37,906 nucleotides of DNA from Branchiostoma floridae. Taxonomy: Eukaryota; Chordata; Leptocardii; Amphioxiformes; Branchiostomatidae. Numbering within the stretch: position 1 is the stretch's first letter; each line of letters starts with the position of its first letter. This document shows positions 18,757 through 29,765 of the stretch, piece by piece. Below the pieces are notes generated by a model, which worked only from the letters and a program-made list of their open reading frames with translations, ran no database searches and was not told where the DNA came from. The translations under genes were made by a program, and so were the position numbers. The DNA lies in the NCBI RefSeq assembly GCF_000003815.2, contig NC_049991.1, positions 21,031,735-21,069,640 of the forward strand, written 5' to 3'.

Positions 18757-19027
18757 AGGCAGGCTGCTTCTCATGCTACCGTAGGATCTGCTTGGAGATT
18801 ACGACTGACGTGACCTCACGTACGCATACATACATGGAGAGAGTACATCGTTTACAATGTCAATGAACTCGGTGATGATGATCTATTCGTTCATATTTAC
18901 TTGATTCTCGACGTGATACAAACCAGGCATTTGGTATAAGATACTTTAGGAAAACACATTCAAAACGACGATCCACTACAACATGTATTACAAATGAATG
19001 AGTGTGGTGGCATGGTGTGCTGTATTA

Positions 19028-19606
19028 TAGGAAATTAATTGAAGTCCTTGAATATAATTCCTCCTTTGCCAGCTTTTGAAAAGCTAGCGTGGTGCATGAC
19101 ACGATGTTTTGTGTTAGGGAATTAATTGAAGTCCTTGTAAAATGATTAAATTAATGTCCTTGAATATAATTCCTCCTTTGTCAGCTTTTGAAAAGCTAGC
19201 GTGGTGCATGACACGATGTTTTGTGTTAGGGAATTAATTGAAGTCCTTGTAAAATGATTAAATTAATGTCCTTGAATATAATTTCTCCTTTGCCAGCTTC
19301 TGAAAGGCTAGCGTGGTGCATGACACGATGTTTTGTGTTAGGGAATTAATTGAAGTCCTTGTAAAATGATTAAATTAATGTCCTTGAATAGAATTTCTCC
19401 TTTGTCAGCTTTTGAAAAGCTAGCGTGGTGCATGGCACGATGTTTTGTGTTAGGGAATTAATTGAAGTCCTTGTAAAATGATTAAATTGATGTCCTTGAA
19501 TATAATTTCTCCTTTGTCAGCTTTTGAAAAGCTAGCGTGGTGCATGGCACGATGTTTTGTGTTAGGGAATTAATTGAAGTCCTTGAAAATGATTAAATTG
19601 ATGTCC
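19028..19606 (+). repeat. 112-bp tandem repeat, 5 copies
   Basis: The tag gctagcgtggtgcatg recurs every 112 bp (GCTAGC at 19083, 19195, 19307, 19419, 19531). Each unit contains the small palindrome agcttttgaaaagct and ggaattaattgaagtccttg. The paralogous block at 27.5-27.6 kb has only one degenerate unit. Confidence 0.93.
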
Positions 19607-20029
19607 AAATAATTACCCGCCATTGTTGCCACCAGCCGCCAATACTAGTATCAGTATTCTAAAATGGATCGCTTTTTGTCTGGGTAGTTTCCAAACATGT
19701 CGTCACATTTTAAGATATTTTCTGTAGTTTTCTTTGTTATGGTAAAGATAGTACTCTAAGTTTTATCCCGAATTCTGACTAAGTAATGTTAGGCGTGGGA
19801 CTATATTAATAGTAAAGGAGGGTTAGTTCTATGGAAAAAAATGGAACAGCTGACGAGACTCTATAGAAAATAGTCAGGGTGAACCGTTAGTATTTGTGTC
19901 AAAATTACTCGATGAGACTAAAGAAGCTGCAAATGAACAAAGTGTGAAAACAAGACGGAAAAGGCAACTAATTACCGTTGCTAGGTTACCACAGCGCCTT
20001 TTGTCTGTTCGCGTGCCAACTGTTGAGAC

Positions 20030-20813
20030 CTATTGCGCTCGCCACGCTCGCTGCGCGCTCTCTTGGCGCTCTCTCTGCGCTCATCGTTGGATCGCCGTCC
20101 ACGGCGCTCTCACAGCGACTGTTTTGAGCAGGTTCAAAACAATCGCGGAGGTGATGGCGACCATGGCGCTCTCGCAGCGCTCCCATGGCGACCTTGGCTA
20201 TCCCACCGCGCTCTCGCAGCGCTCTTCCTAATTTGAGGTCGCAGAGAGAGCGCCGTGTATTTACCTAATTTATATGCATATATGCTTATTTCTAATCTTA
20301 ATAAAATCTTAAAGGATTATTTATTTGTTAGCCTTGCTGTGTTAGGTGTCAACTGAACCTGATTTTTACTGAATGTAGAGCAGCAAATTATTATATCTGC
20401 AAAAAGTACACCTAAGCTACGTACTGTATTTACCTAATTGATATGCAGATAACTAATAAATCAAGGTCATGTTGAAATTTGTAAGCTGGTAACAGCAGAC
20501 GGTTGTATTATCTTGCATGAATGATAAGAGCTGTGGATCAATGAATCCTACTACTGACTCTGCTCATTATAAACTGTGTGTTTTGTATTGATTGATAGGT
20601 CCCTCTGGTGCCATTAGGGCCCTATTAGACTAATGATTAAGGTTTTCTCCGAAAATACCAACATTTATTTCTTCAAAAATTAATTTCTTGGCTTAGCTTT
20701 GTCCGATTTGAAATCTGAAAAGTGCGTTTTGTTCGTGGTGACAAGAGCTATAACGTAGCCCTCATTTCAATGTGCCATCAAGAAAGGAAACAAAATCAAC
20801 TGTGTTAGGGGTA
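20030..20813. other. Insert present only in duplication copy 1, with CpG-rich start
   Basis: Relative to 27984-27990 this adds about 780 bp. The first 220 bp are dense in gcgctctcgcagcg-type words (gcgctc repeated many times); the rest is AT-rich. An Arg/Ser/Ala-rich open frame there follows the repeat composition and I do not regard it as a gene. Confidence 0.6.
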
Positions 20814-21074
20814 ATAGCAACAGTTGGGACACTTAACTGGTAAAACGGGGAGGGGGTTGATGTACAAATTATTTCAATGTTACAGGTTGAGGTGCGTAAC
20901 TTCTTATCATGCGTACCACACAAGAAACCGTGTACAAAATCTAAGTCGTGAAAAAAGAAGTAAAATGTTACGGCAATGTCTGCGACTTTGTTCTAGCCTA
21001 TTCCGGAACTTTGTCGTACCCATTGTCGCAATGGTTTCGTCCCCCCAGTAACAGATCTTTATCATATCATATTA

Positions 21075-21766
21075 ATAGAGTACCCATCTAGAAGTCTGAC
21101 AGTCGGAGGTATCTACTCGTCTGGTTGTCTGAGCTGTTCCGAAGAACAGTTGAGACATAATCGGCGGCGGTAGGGGTAGGCGGCTTCTGTTTGATCCAAT
21201 CGGATAGAAGAGGATCCAGTTTCCTTTTCGTATTTTTTTTCTGTGTAAACTGTAGCCGACAACTGTAAAAGTCCACGGTCAGACAAGGTGTACCTCCCCG
21301 TCCCCTCGGGGAAGGGTTTGTCGTGCTGCTCCGGAGATATAGCTGAGACTTTGGCGGAGGTGATCCAGTTGGATATAGGCTGATCCTGACTTTGTTTTTT
21401 TTTCCTATTATCTGAACTTTTTTTGTAACGTGTTACTGCGGAAACTACAGTGGACAAGTGTAAAGTCGAAAGTCAGACGAGTACCTCCCCAACCATCGGG
21501 GAGGGTTTGTCGTGCTGCTCCGGAGATATAGCTGAGACTTTGGCGGTGGTAGGCGAATAGGACGGAGGCTGATCCAATAGGACGGAGGCTGATCCTGACT
21601 TTTCTTATCTAAAGTTTTTATAGTAACCTTTCTACTGCGGAAACTATTTGGACAAGTGTAAAGTGGAGACACCATCCCCCACCCGTCCGCAGGAGAGGGT
21701 GTATTGATCTTGTGGACTTTTTAATATTTCAACTGGAATAATTCCGAAGGAAAACAACCAATGAAA
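21075..21766 (+). promoter_or_regulatory. Putative promoter/5' UTR of first exon 1a
   Basis: Contains a repeated box: cctccccgtcc / cggggaaggg arms, then tttgtcgtgctgctccggag and agctgagactttggcgg, at about 21290-21360 and 21481-21550, with a degenerate third at 21673-21700. The same boxes and a conserved tgtggacttt leader occur ahead of exon 1b. Promoter status is inferred from position and conservation; no TATA element was identified. Confidence 0.45.
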
Positions 21767-21839
21767 ATGTCCGTTCTGCGTCTGTTCTGTGCCGTTGTGA
21801 TCGCCTGTTCCTGTTTCCTACCTGGCGGCTGTGGACAAG
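21767..21839 (+). CDS. Signal-peptide first exon 1a of secreted F5/8C protein
   Basis: Encodes MSVLRLFCAVVIACSCFLPG, then GCGQ and one base of the next codon, ending at donor CAAG|GTAAGG. It is a classical signal peptide with hydrophobic core and small residues near the expected cleavage. An in-frame ATG six bases earlier (21761) could also start; I prefer 21767 because the paralogous exon at 28825 has only that one. The phase (1) matches the acceptor of the exon at 25463. Confidence 0.82.
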
Positions 21840-22039
21840 GTAAGGCAATTTTTACAACAAACGCACGCATGTAAAAATAGAAAAATACTTATGTTTTGGT
21901 TGGACAACTGGCTTTAATTGATCATATTTGATATCATCGAAGTAAGTTGATATCATCCAAGTAATTTGGTTTTATGGAGCTTTATTTATGTATGATTATG
22001 GTATTGAAGTCAATTTGGTTTTGTTGAACTTTATGTATG

Positions 22040-22150
22040 ACTTATGTTCGGGGTTCTCCCCCAGGGGGCCACAAAAAAACGCCGTCGGGCTACATGCTTT
22101 CACCCTGGTTAAATAAAGAATAAACAAACAAACAAACAAACAAACAAAAA
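22040..22150 (+). mobile_element. CR1-like retrotransposon 3' end with (AAAC)n tail
   Basis: Ends with ctttcaccctggttaaataa, AATAAAG, then six or so AAAC units. It lies in the intron after exon 1a. No coding part remains beyond a short GC-rich 3' UTR. Confidence 0.7.
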
Positions 22151-23370
22151 GCAGTTTTGCTCCGCGTGAGGGACGAATGTCGCGCGATAGATGTCGGTTA
22201 GTTGAGGAATGAGTCCACTCTACTGTATACTGTCTGCTACGTCTATAGATATACATTTATAAACAACTGGGTGCAAAATGACTAATATAGATATACAGTA
22301 GAAGCCAGCTAATTCCACAACGGATTAACGCGCTTTTCTGTTAAATGCACGGAATTCTGCTGTATTGGATTCTTCAAAACAAGCAGCAAGAAAGGTGAAC
22401 ATGTTTTTGAAAATGAAAATATTTTTTTTCTCCAAAATTGAAAAAAAAGTTATTTAAGATTGTTCACACCCTGAAAATATCCCTGTAACTTAGAATGTGC
22501 TGGAATGGTGTGACCAAATTTGGATGCTGCGTGAATTGTCGAGGTGGTCCTCCCAGGAAATGAGCAGGTGCCACTTAAAGTAATCCTTTACATTGTAACC
22601 TGTATCCGCCTTCATCAATTTTTCAACCTTCATCTCTGAATTCTAAGGAGTGGGATTAAACATGCTGATTAAACATCATAATAGAGCTTAGTGTGGTTGG
22701 ATATAGTGTCCTTGGCTCGATGAAAAACTGACAGCTACAGATCATAGAGGAGTTAGACAATAAACATTACATGTGCTGTGGAAAGTTACTGGGCTCGCCT
22801 GGTATTTTTCAGAATTTTCAATAGGAAGTCGAGCTACAGACCCATCGCATGTTTTCAGACCACATGGATTTCATGAAAGTGTCACTGATATCAAAATATG
22901 AATATGATAAGCACAGCTAGATTTTATACCTTACAGACCCTCGGCGCAACACTCCAGAGCATATTTTTGACACAAATGTGGTATGCATGTTTTCAGCTAA
23001 GAACACTCTACAATGTTCGGGTGGTCCCAGGTCCACTAGTATGATCATAACTGACATATATTCCTCAATATGTTCAAAATATTTTCAAAAATGGCATATG
23101 TGAAATGTTTATGGCAGCTTGACAGGGAAGTGGAAATATGCACAACCACGGGACCCCCTGAACATTCAAGTACAACGTGTCTATCAAACCTGGCATGTCC
23201 TTTGCGACAAATAAGAACCTATGGTTGCGCCTTTAAGAAAAAGATAAGATGACCAAAACGCCTGTAACACGTCAAAACAGCCAGAGCCGAACCTCTGCTT
23301 GGAGAGTTGGCACTAAATTATCTTTCTCTCGTTCTCAATGGACGTTCACAGTCGATCGCGTACCAGAGAA
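22151..23370. other. Intron sequence, one solo element end
   Basis: AT-rich with no exon-like open frame. A solitary inverted copy of the hairpin-family end (gagccgaacctctgcttgga) is at 23284-23310. Confidence 0.4.
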
Positions 23371-23372
23371 TA

Positions 23373-23643
23373 CTGTAAATGCAGAAATTTCGCGGTAGTT
23401 TTATGTTAAGTGGTTTTCGCGTTGCAAATTTACCGCGAACTTAAAACCCCCGCGAACATTTCTCCATGGTAGTAAGAGACTACAGTGCATGGTGCTACCG
23501 CAAACTTAAAACCACCGCGGACATGTTTCCATACCAGTAAGAGACTACGGTGAATGGTGCTACCGCGAACTTGAAACCACCGCGAACAGTGCTTGTCCTC
23601 CTACCGTAAAATTAAATCCTCGCGAACTTAAATGCATTTACAG
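23373..23643. mobile_element. TA-flanked palindromic MITE (TTCGCGG family), copy 2
   Basis: Ends CTGTAAATGCAGAAATTTCG and AAATGCATTTACAG, flanked by TA at 23371-23372 and 23644-23645, inverted relative to copies 1 and 3. At 271 bp it is longer because a segment of about 75 bp with agtaagagactac and ggtgctaccgc is present twice. Confidence 0.85.
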
Positions 23644-23649
23644 TATTTG

Positions 23650-25462
23650 TCACGGAGTGGTTAAGAGGGGAAAGATTGCGTAACAAAATTATGTATTCGT
23701 TTTTTAGTTGAGTTGATTTTTTTTTTAAATCCACAATTCGCTTCACAAGAGGCTATTCTTCCTGTGGTCACATTCTGAATGTCCATCCACTAATAAGATA
23801 TTTTCGGGCTATATGCATGGGCAGGATGTCGTCCTGTCAACTTTTAATCCCAACTACTCCGTATAGTCCTGGAAAATGGTGCTTTGGATCAGAAACAGCA
23901 GAGTGCTGAGTACGACATTTGGATGACACTTGTTTGAGCGATAAGTCTACATTCTTCAACGAAAAAAGGGATTTTCTATGTAGTTGTGGCAATTTGATAC
24001 ACGCGTGGTGTTCGCGCTCAAAACCCAGAACGTTCAGAACGGATAATGTTTGTACTGAAACCCAGGCAACCTGCGGCAAACATTGGGCGATGCCAGCATT
24101 TTGATATGCCAGTTACCATACACTACATAGCGATATATAGCGGATCAGTAAGTACGTGTTAAACTACGAACCCAAGCTGATCCCCATCATATAAACCTGT
24201 TTTAGAATGCCTTACTAACTGACGTCATCAACTATAATGTTAAGAATTTGTGAGTTGACAGAAATTTGTCGAGAGATTTGCGCAAGGAAATAATGCGCAC
24301 GTTTTATCAGTCAATACTGTAGACTGTAAATACAATTTAATCAAAGAAAACTTATGAAAAGCCGTGGGAGAGAAAACGGAACAAAATTCTAGAGGCATGG
24401 GAGAAGAAACAGTAGAAAGTGATGTTGATAAAAATTGAAAATTGAGTGGAAACTTAACATAAAACGGGCTATTGACTTAAAATTATGCGTAGATCTACAT
24501 TTGTATACTAAACAGTAATCGCCGGACACGGCAAATGACGTAGATAATTTAATAATATGATCATGGTACTATATTAAGGTCATACTTTTATGTCGAAACT
24601 TTTTGCCTGAAATAGTTCTTTCTCTCCATGAACGTGTTGGCGTGACTAAGTTTGGGCGTTGCCTGTTTGGCATTGTTTACGTCTAGTAGCAGCCATTTTG
24701 TGGTCTTTGATGATTGTAGGTATTAATAGATTAAGACTAATAGCCGGACATTGTTAGAAGAGCAGTTTGCTATGAATATTTCAAATTTCATTACTTAGCT
24801 TCAGAACCATTACGTTAGTCGTGTCTCATTTGATTTTCTAGACTTCGATGGCAGGAATGATAACATAGTGACAGGCTTTGCCGGCCAGGCAATATGCGGT
24901 TCAATGCGCAAAGAAATGCCACACGCTGTTTATACGCACCAGTCATTAAACATACACATAAGGTTCCCACTTTTAGTTGTCATGGAAAATTAGGACAAGA
25001 CTCTCTTTCAAGGCAATGACCCTTATTGACGCAGGCGCAGAAGGCCTAAAACGAGTACATACAGTATTTTAGCCTATTTTCGACTTTTAGCAGGAAAATG
25101 TAAGTAACATTTCATATTGGTGATACAGTGTAGGTTGAAGATGTTCAGATTCGGCCAAAAAACTAGGTTTTGGTCCATCCTTTCGGCCCCTAATTTGAAG
25201 TTGTGCTGACCGTAATTTGAAGTACTCAGTCCCTAAAATGACGTCATGAAAAAAGCAAGATGGTGGCAGATTCAACCGGTGGAATATATTGCGCTGGTCA
25301 GAAAGTTTAAAATTAGACTTGAGATAGCGGGCTGCTGTGTGGGGTAAGTTCTTATGACCTGTAATGTTCACGGATGAGATTATGACACCCTGAAATTGCT
25401 AATTTTTACATCATCGCTAATACAGATTTCCATTAGTGTTAACTGCTCTTCACATGTTTCAG
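23650..25462. other. Intron before F5/8C exon, nothing recognised
   Basis: AT-rich and mostly single-copy by eye. Short open frames (for example 23837-24104) lack splice support. Confidence 0.4.
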
Positions 25463-25782
25463 GCCCCATATCCCCGAGCTGGTCCGCTTCCTCAGAATGG
25501 GATGGGTCACACACCGCTGATCGCGCTGACATCAACACTGTCGAGACTGTCGCCGACGGAGCCGGCGCATGGGTAGCAGGATTTCAGGACCGGAACCAAT
25601 GGCTCATGAGGGACCTGGGCTCAGTCAACGTTGTGACGGGCATCATCACCAAAGGCAGAGACTACAACCCCGATTGGGGGTACTCGGGATCATATGACCA
25701 ATACGTCACCTCATATGAAATTTCGTATGGCATCGAAAACGGCGACGAGTATTTCTACACCGATGCGAATAACGAGGCTATT
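25463..25782 (+). CDS. F5/8 type C (discoidin-like) domain exon
   Basis: Acceptor CACATGTTTCAG, donor GCTATT|GTAAGC; 320 bp, phase 1 to 0. Joined to exon 1a it reads GPISPSWSASSEWDG onward. Hallmarks of the F5/8C fold are QWLMRDLGSVNVVTGIITKG followed by Arg, YVTSYEISYGIENGDEY and an N-terminal SxSWSASSEWDG. This covers roughly the first two thirds of a domain of about 150 residues; the C-terminal strand must lie in a further exon, possibly in or beyond the adjacent gap. Family knowledge: such extracellular domains bind glycans, phospholipids or collagen. A secreted lectin or adhesion role is inferred. Confidence 0.9.
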
Positions 25783-25814
25783 GTAAGCATTATACAATAT
25801 AATTATGTACATAT

Positions 25815-25881
25815 ATATGTGTGTGAGTATGTTTGTGTGTCCCTGTGTGTTTGCGTGTATGTGTGTCTCTGTGTATGTGTG
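25815..25881. repeat. Degenerate (TG)n tract at assembly gap edge
   Basis: Irregular tgtgtg/tgtgtc/tgcgtg sequence right after the F5/8C exon, running into the gap. Confidence 0.85.
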
Positions 25882-25981
25882 NNNNNNNNNNNNNNNNNNN
25901 NNNNNNNNNNNNNNNNNNNNNNNNNNNNNNNNNNNNNNNNNNNNNNNNNNNNNNNNNNNNNNNNNNNNNNNNNNNNNNNNN
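25882..25981. other. Assembly gap, 100 N
   Basis: Exactly 100 N, so probably of unknown true length. Open frames crossing it are artefacts. Confidence 0.99.
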
Positions 25982-26126
25982 ATGTTCGCGGTATTACTGT
26001 AAAGTGGGATATGTTCGCGGTGTTACTGTAAAGTGGGATATGTTTGCGGTATTACTGTAAAGTGGGATATGTTCGCGGTGTTACTGTAAAGTGGGATATG
26101 TTCGCGGTGTTACTGTAAAGTGGGAT
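25982..26126 (+). repeat. 29-bp tandem repeat, 5 copies
   Basis: Units of atgttcgcggt(a/g)ttac followed by tgtaaagtgggat, each 29 bp. The words tactgtaaa and ttcgcgg resemble the TA-flanked MITE family. It starts at the gap edge, so the array may be longer. Confidence 0.92.
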
Positions 26127-26261
26127 ATGTTCGCGAGGTTCATGTTGGCGGTTCTTGTGGTGACGCATTTTATGTCCTGTAAACGGTCGTCGCCTTTTCG
26201 AACGTTTGTAACCATATCGCTTACCTGTCTATACCACGATTCTGCCATAGAAACTATGACA

Positions 26262-26573
26262 TATTTATTCTGATGTTTCTTTCCTGCGCTATCTAAGAAT
26301 CTAATATAGTATCATCAGATACCTCGCGCAAATAAATTGCACGAGAGAGCCCATAAAAGTTTATGATATGAAAAAAAGCGCATGAATATTTAATGAAGGG
26401 AGGGTTGGGTGTTCGTCGCCGCGACACGCCCTAGTACTGTCTCATACAAAAGGGTAATCTCCAAGCAGATGTGAGGATCCGTCCGGTGTGGTTCACGTGC
26501 TTTTGAAACATCTTGCACCCCTTGTTTGTTTTTCAAGCATTCGCTTCCTGCCTATTATGGTGTAGTCTGTGTT

Positions 26574-26615
<42 letters not shown>

Positions 26616-26634
26616 ACACACACCAACACACACA

Positions 26635-26665
<31 letters not shown>

Positions 26666-26735
26666 CAACACACACACACCAACACACACACACACACACA
26701 CACATCAACACACACCAACACACACACACACCAGA
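26262..26735 (+). repeat. Solitary dispersed copy of the 13-18 kb array unit with (CA)n
   Basis: Shares attctgatgtt, cgcgacacgccctagtactg, aatctccaagcagatgtgag and the ttgtttgtttttcaag stretch with array units, followed by a (CA)n tract at about 26575-26735. Confidence 0.85.
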
Positions 26736-28229
26736 CCTTGGCTCGACTGAAAACAAAGCCTTCTTGTCGAAGGTAATAACAACTCATTTCCTCCTGTATG
26801 CAATCTTCAAGCCTTCAAAACCAGTGTTCACTGCTATCTCCTAGCATAATAATTCACCGTCTTTTAACTTTGTTCATTGCCTAGATATTAAACACAGTTC
26901 CAAAGACCAAAACAACATCCCCGACTGATAAAATTGGCTCGGAAATTCACCATAGAAATTGTGAGCTTGTTGTAGACATAGTTTACCTGTGTTTACACCT
27001 ATTGCCATAGTACAGGTCATAACAATAACTATAAAAAATAATAACCCGGTATTGTTGCCACCAGCCACTGCCATCAATGTTACAAACGTCATAAGTTAAC
27101 GTATGGGGTGGACTGGCCAGTGGTTCCCTGATATGTCCCCTAATTTGGATAGATGTTCAAACTTTTCATCAAACTATCAAGGGAGACATCGCAAAATGAT
27201 AAATAAATTTACTGGCTGTTAAATCTCTAAGGGACCAACAAACTAGGCTTCGAGACTAAAGTGATCCTGAAGTGTCATGTTGGTTTTCCCCGCCGAAATT
27301 TGGTATCCCATACAGCAACACCCGATCGGCGGAACACGGATAACGTTACATACATGGAGAGATTTATAACATATTTCATCGTTTGCAATAAAATTGGTGA
27401 TAATGATCTATAGATATAGATTCATATTAATTTGATTCCTTATTTGATATAAACCATGATATAAACCAGGCATTTGGTATAAGATACTTTGGGAAAATCA
27501 CATTTAAGACGACGATTCACTGCAACATGTAGTATAAATGAATAGCTAGTGTGGTGACATGATGTACTGTGAAAGGAAATTAACGTTGATGTCCTTCAAA
27601 ATAATTACCCTGCATTGTTGCCAACAGCCCGGTGACTACCCAGCATGTCACCTCATTCTAAAATATTTTCTGTAGTTTTTGTTAAGAATATTCCAAGCTT
27701 CCTCCCTAACTCTGACTTATGTAAGGCGTGGGACTACATTACAGTAGAGGAGAGTTAGTTCTAGATGTTAAAATATAAAAGTTGAAGAAGCTTTCCAGAA
27801 AACAGCCTGGGTGAACATTGATAAACCGGTAATTTTTGTTTCAAAATTAATCGATGATACTAAAGAAGCTAAAAGAAAATAAACTGTAATGAAACTTTAA
27901 AAAAAAAACGGAAAAGAAAACTAGTTGCCGTTGCTAGGTGACCACAGCGCCTTTTGTCCGCTCGTTTGCCAACTGTTGACACATAGCAACGGTTGGGCCA
28001 CCTAACTGTTTAAACAGGGAGGGGGGGGGGGTGTACAAATTATTTCAATATTACAGGTTGCGGTGCAAAACGTCCATAATGCATACCATACCAGGGTATG
28101 TGTACAAATCCAAGTCATAAAATAAAAAGTATAATGTTACGACAACGTCCGCGACTATTTTGTAGCAAATTCTGGAACTTTTTCATACCCATTGTGGCGA
28201 TGGTTTCGTCCCCCAGTAACAGGTCTCTG

Positions 28230-28824
28230 TTACGCAGTTAGAGATCGGCCAGTCGTTGGTGTATCTGCTCGTCTAGTTGTCTGAGCTGTTCCGAAGAAGA
28301 ATAGCTGAGACACAATTGGCGGTGGTATAGGATAACCGACTTCTGTTTGATCCGATCGGATAGAAATTGATTCAGCTTACTTTTGTTTTGTAGTTTTTTT
28401 TTTCCTGTGTAAACTGTAGTCGACAACTGCAAAGTGCACCGAAAGACACACCGTACCTCCCCGTCCATCGGGGAGGGTTTGTCGTGCTGCTCCGGAGATA
28501 TAGACTTTGGCGGTGGTAGGCCAATAGGATGCAGGCTGATCCTGAGTTTTTTTTTTTTTTTTTTTAACTAAACCTTAATAATGGACACGTAGTTGAGACA
28601 TTGGCGGTGGTGATCCAATGGGATATATAGAAGCTGACTTTTTTCATTATCTAAACTTTTTATTTTAACTTTTTACTGTGGAAACTGTAGAGGACCTATA
28701 GAGGAAAGTCTATCGTCAGACAGGCCGTGCCTCCCCGCCAGCCGGGGAGGGTTTGTTTATTTTAAATTTGTGGACTTTTGGACGTTTCTACTGGAGTAAC
28801 TCCGACGGAAAGCAACCGAGGAAA
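28230..28824 (+). promoter_or_regulatory. Putative promoter/5' UTR of first exon 1b
   Basis: Carries the same boxes as upstream of exon 1a: cctccccgtccatcggggag and tttgtcgtgctgctccggag at about 28455-28505, and a second cctccccgccagccggggag at about 28731. A T-run lies at 28546-28565. The leader tgtggactttt...ctccgacgg is conserved with copy 1. Confidence 0.45.
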
Positions 28825-28897
28825 ATGTCCGTTCTGCGTCTGTTCTGTGCCGTTGTGATCGCCTGTTCCTGTTTCCTAACTGGCGGCCGTGGACAAG
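28825..28897 (+). CDS. Signal-peptide first exon 1b
   Basis: Encodes MSVLRLFCAVVIACSCFLTG, GRGQ and one base, to donor CAAG|GTGAGT. It differs from exon 1a at only three bases or so, two of which change residues (P to T, C to R). Phase 1 is compatible with the acceptor at 36604. It is either the first exon of a second secreted gene or an alternative first exon of the gene that starts at 21767. Confidence 0.8.
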
Positions 28898-28935
28898 GTG
28901 AGTTCATTTTTTTTACAACAAACGCACACATTAAA

Positions 28936-29765
28936 TACAGTTTAACAAGTGACCGTTACGTAGGTAACACACTTTGTGACGTAATTATGGTTTGTCAGTA
29001 GTGTTGTGTGTGACATTGTGCTTATTATTTACCAACAACCATACTGTTACATTCTAATAAACCAACAACCATTGGCCCGCGGCATCAGATGTTGCCGTGC
29101 ATTTACCATAGATATGTGGTAGTTATGATACTCAAAATACAACAAAATTTGTCAGGAATACCAGAAACAGTTGGTTGGTCCACGATGTCAATTTTTGTCG
29201 TTTCACCACACATGATTCGACGAACATATGTTTAATCACATCCGTAACTTCCGCCCGGCGGCGTCAGTTATGACTATATTACAACACCGATGATATTGAC
29301 AGTCCCAAACATCGAATATGATGAACAAAAAGAACGAAACGAAACCCAAACAGTCCAATTTACAGAGAATATAGCGGCGATTTGGGAAATATTACGAGCG
29401 AACGACATGCAAAAGAAACGTTAAGACTTTACTTGACTGTCACACGACAAGTCACGTAAATATCCGATACAACTCGATCTATCCCAGAATCAACTGGTAC
29501 TAGATTGGGGGTTGAAAATCACCGAGAGGCATGCAGGTACCGTACGGTCTTCAATGTTGCGAGACAGATTAGGAATGCTGCTGGTACCCTACGCTGATGC
29601 TGTACGCTACCCAAGCGCGCGATGCCGATATGGTAACCTAAAATCCAGTCCTTACGTGGCTTGGGTGGCCTGCGTATACGTAGCTAGTATAGGCTCTCTA
29701 CGGGGCAGATAAAGCTTTCTGCCGCCGGGGCGATCGTCTGCGCCCGGTAGGATTTTCACTCCGTG
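28936..29765. other. Intron sequence, nothing recognised
   Basis: Unremarkable mixed sequence; the open frame at 29512-29712 has no splice or domain support. Confidence 0.35.

Larger units (their letters stand above)
18815..21880 (+). repeat. Segmental duplication, copy 1 (upstream region plus first exon)
   Basis: Aligns with 27345-28935 through blocks such as accaggcatttggtataaga, tctgtagtt, gttgctaggt, accacagcgcctttt, tttgtcgtgctgctccggag and the signal-peptide exon. Copy 1 is about twice as long because of a 112-bp repeat expansion (19.0-19.6 kb) and about 780 bp at 20030-20813 absent from copy 2. Confidence 0.85.
27345..28935 (+). repeat. Segmental duplication, copy 2
   Basis: Paralogous to 18815-21880 and in the same orientation, with one degenerate 112-bp unit and without the 780-bp insert. 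Similarity continues about 35 bp into the first intron (tttacaacaaacgcac). Confidence 0.85.

Noticed and set aside
13182-18801. A single intact 5.6-kb hAT transposon
   Set aside because: The outer edges resemble inverted termini, but the 8-bp flanks (tctgtgtg and cgactgac) differ and no transposase is encoded.
19896-20236. Arg/Ser-rich protein over the CpG patch
   Set aside because: Composition follows the gcgctc repeat, the frame starts in duplicated non-coding sequence, and the paralogous block has no counterpart.
26493-26844. Cys/Val-rich and His/Thr-rich open frames
   Set aside because: Translations of a (CA)n/(TG)n microsatellite.
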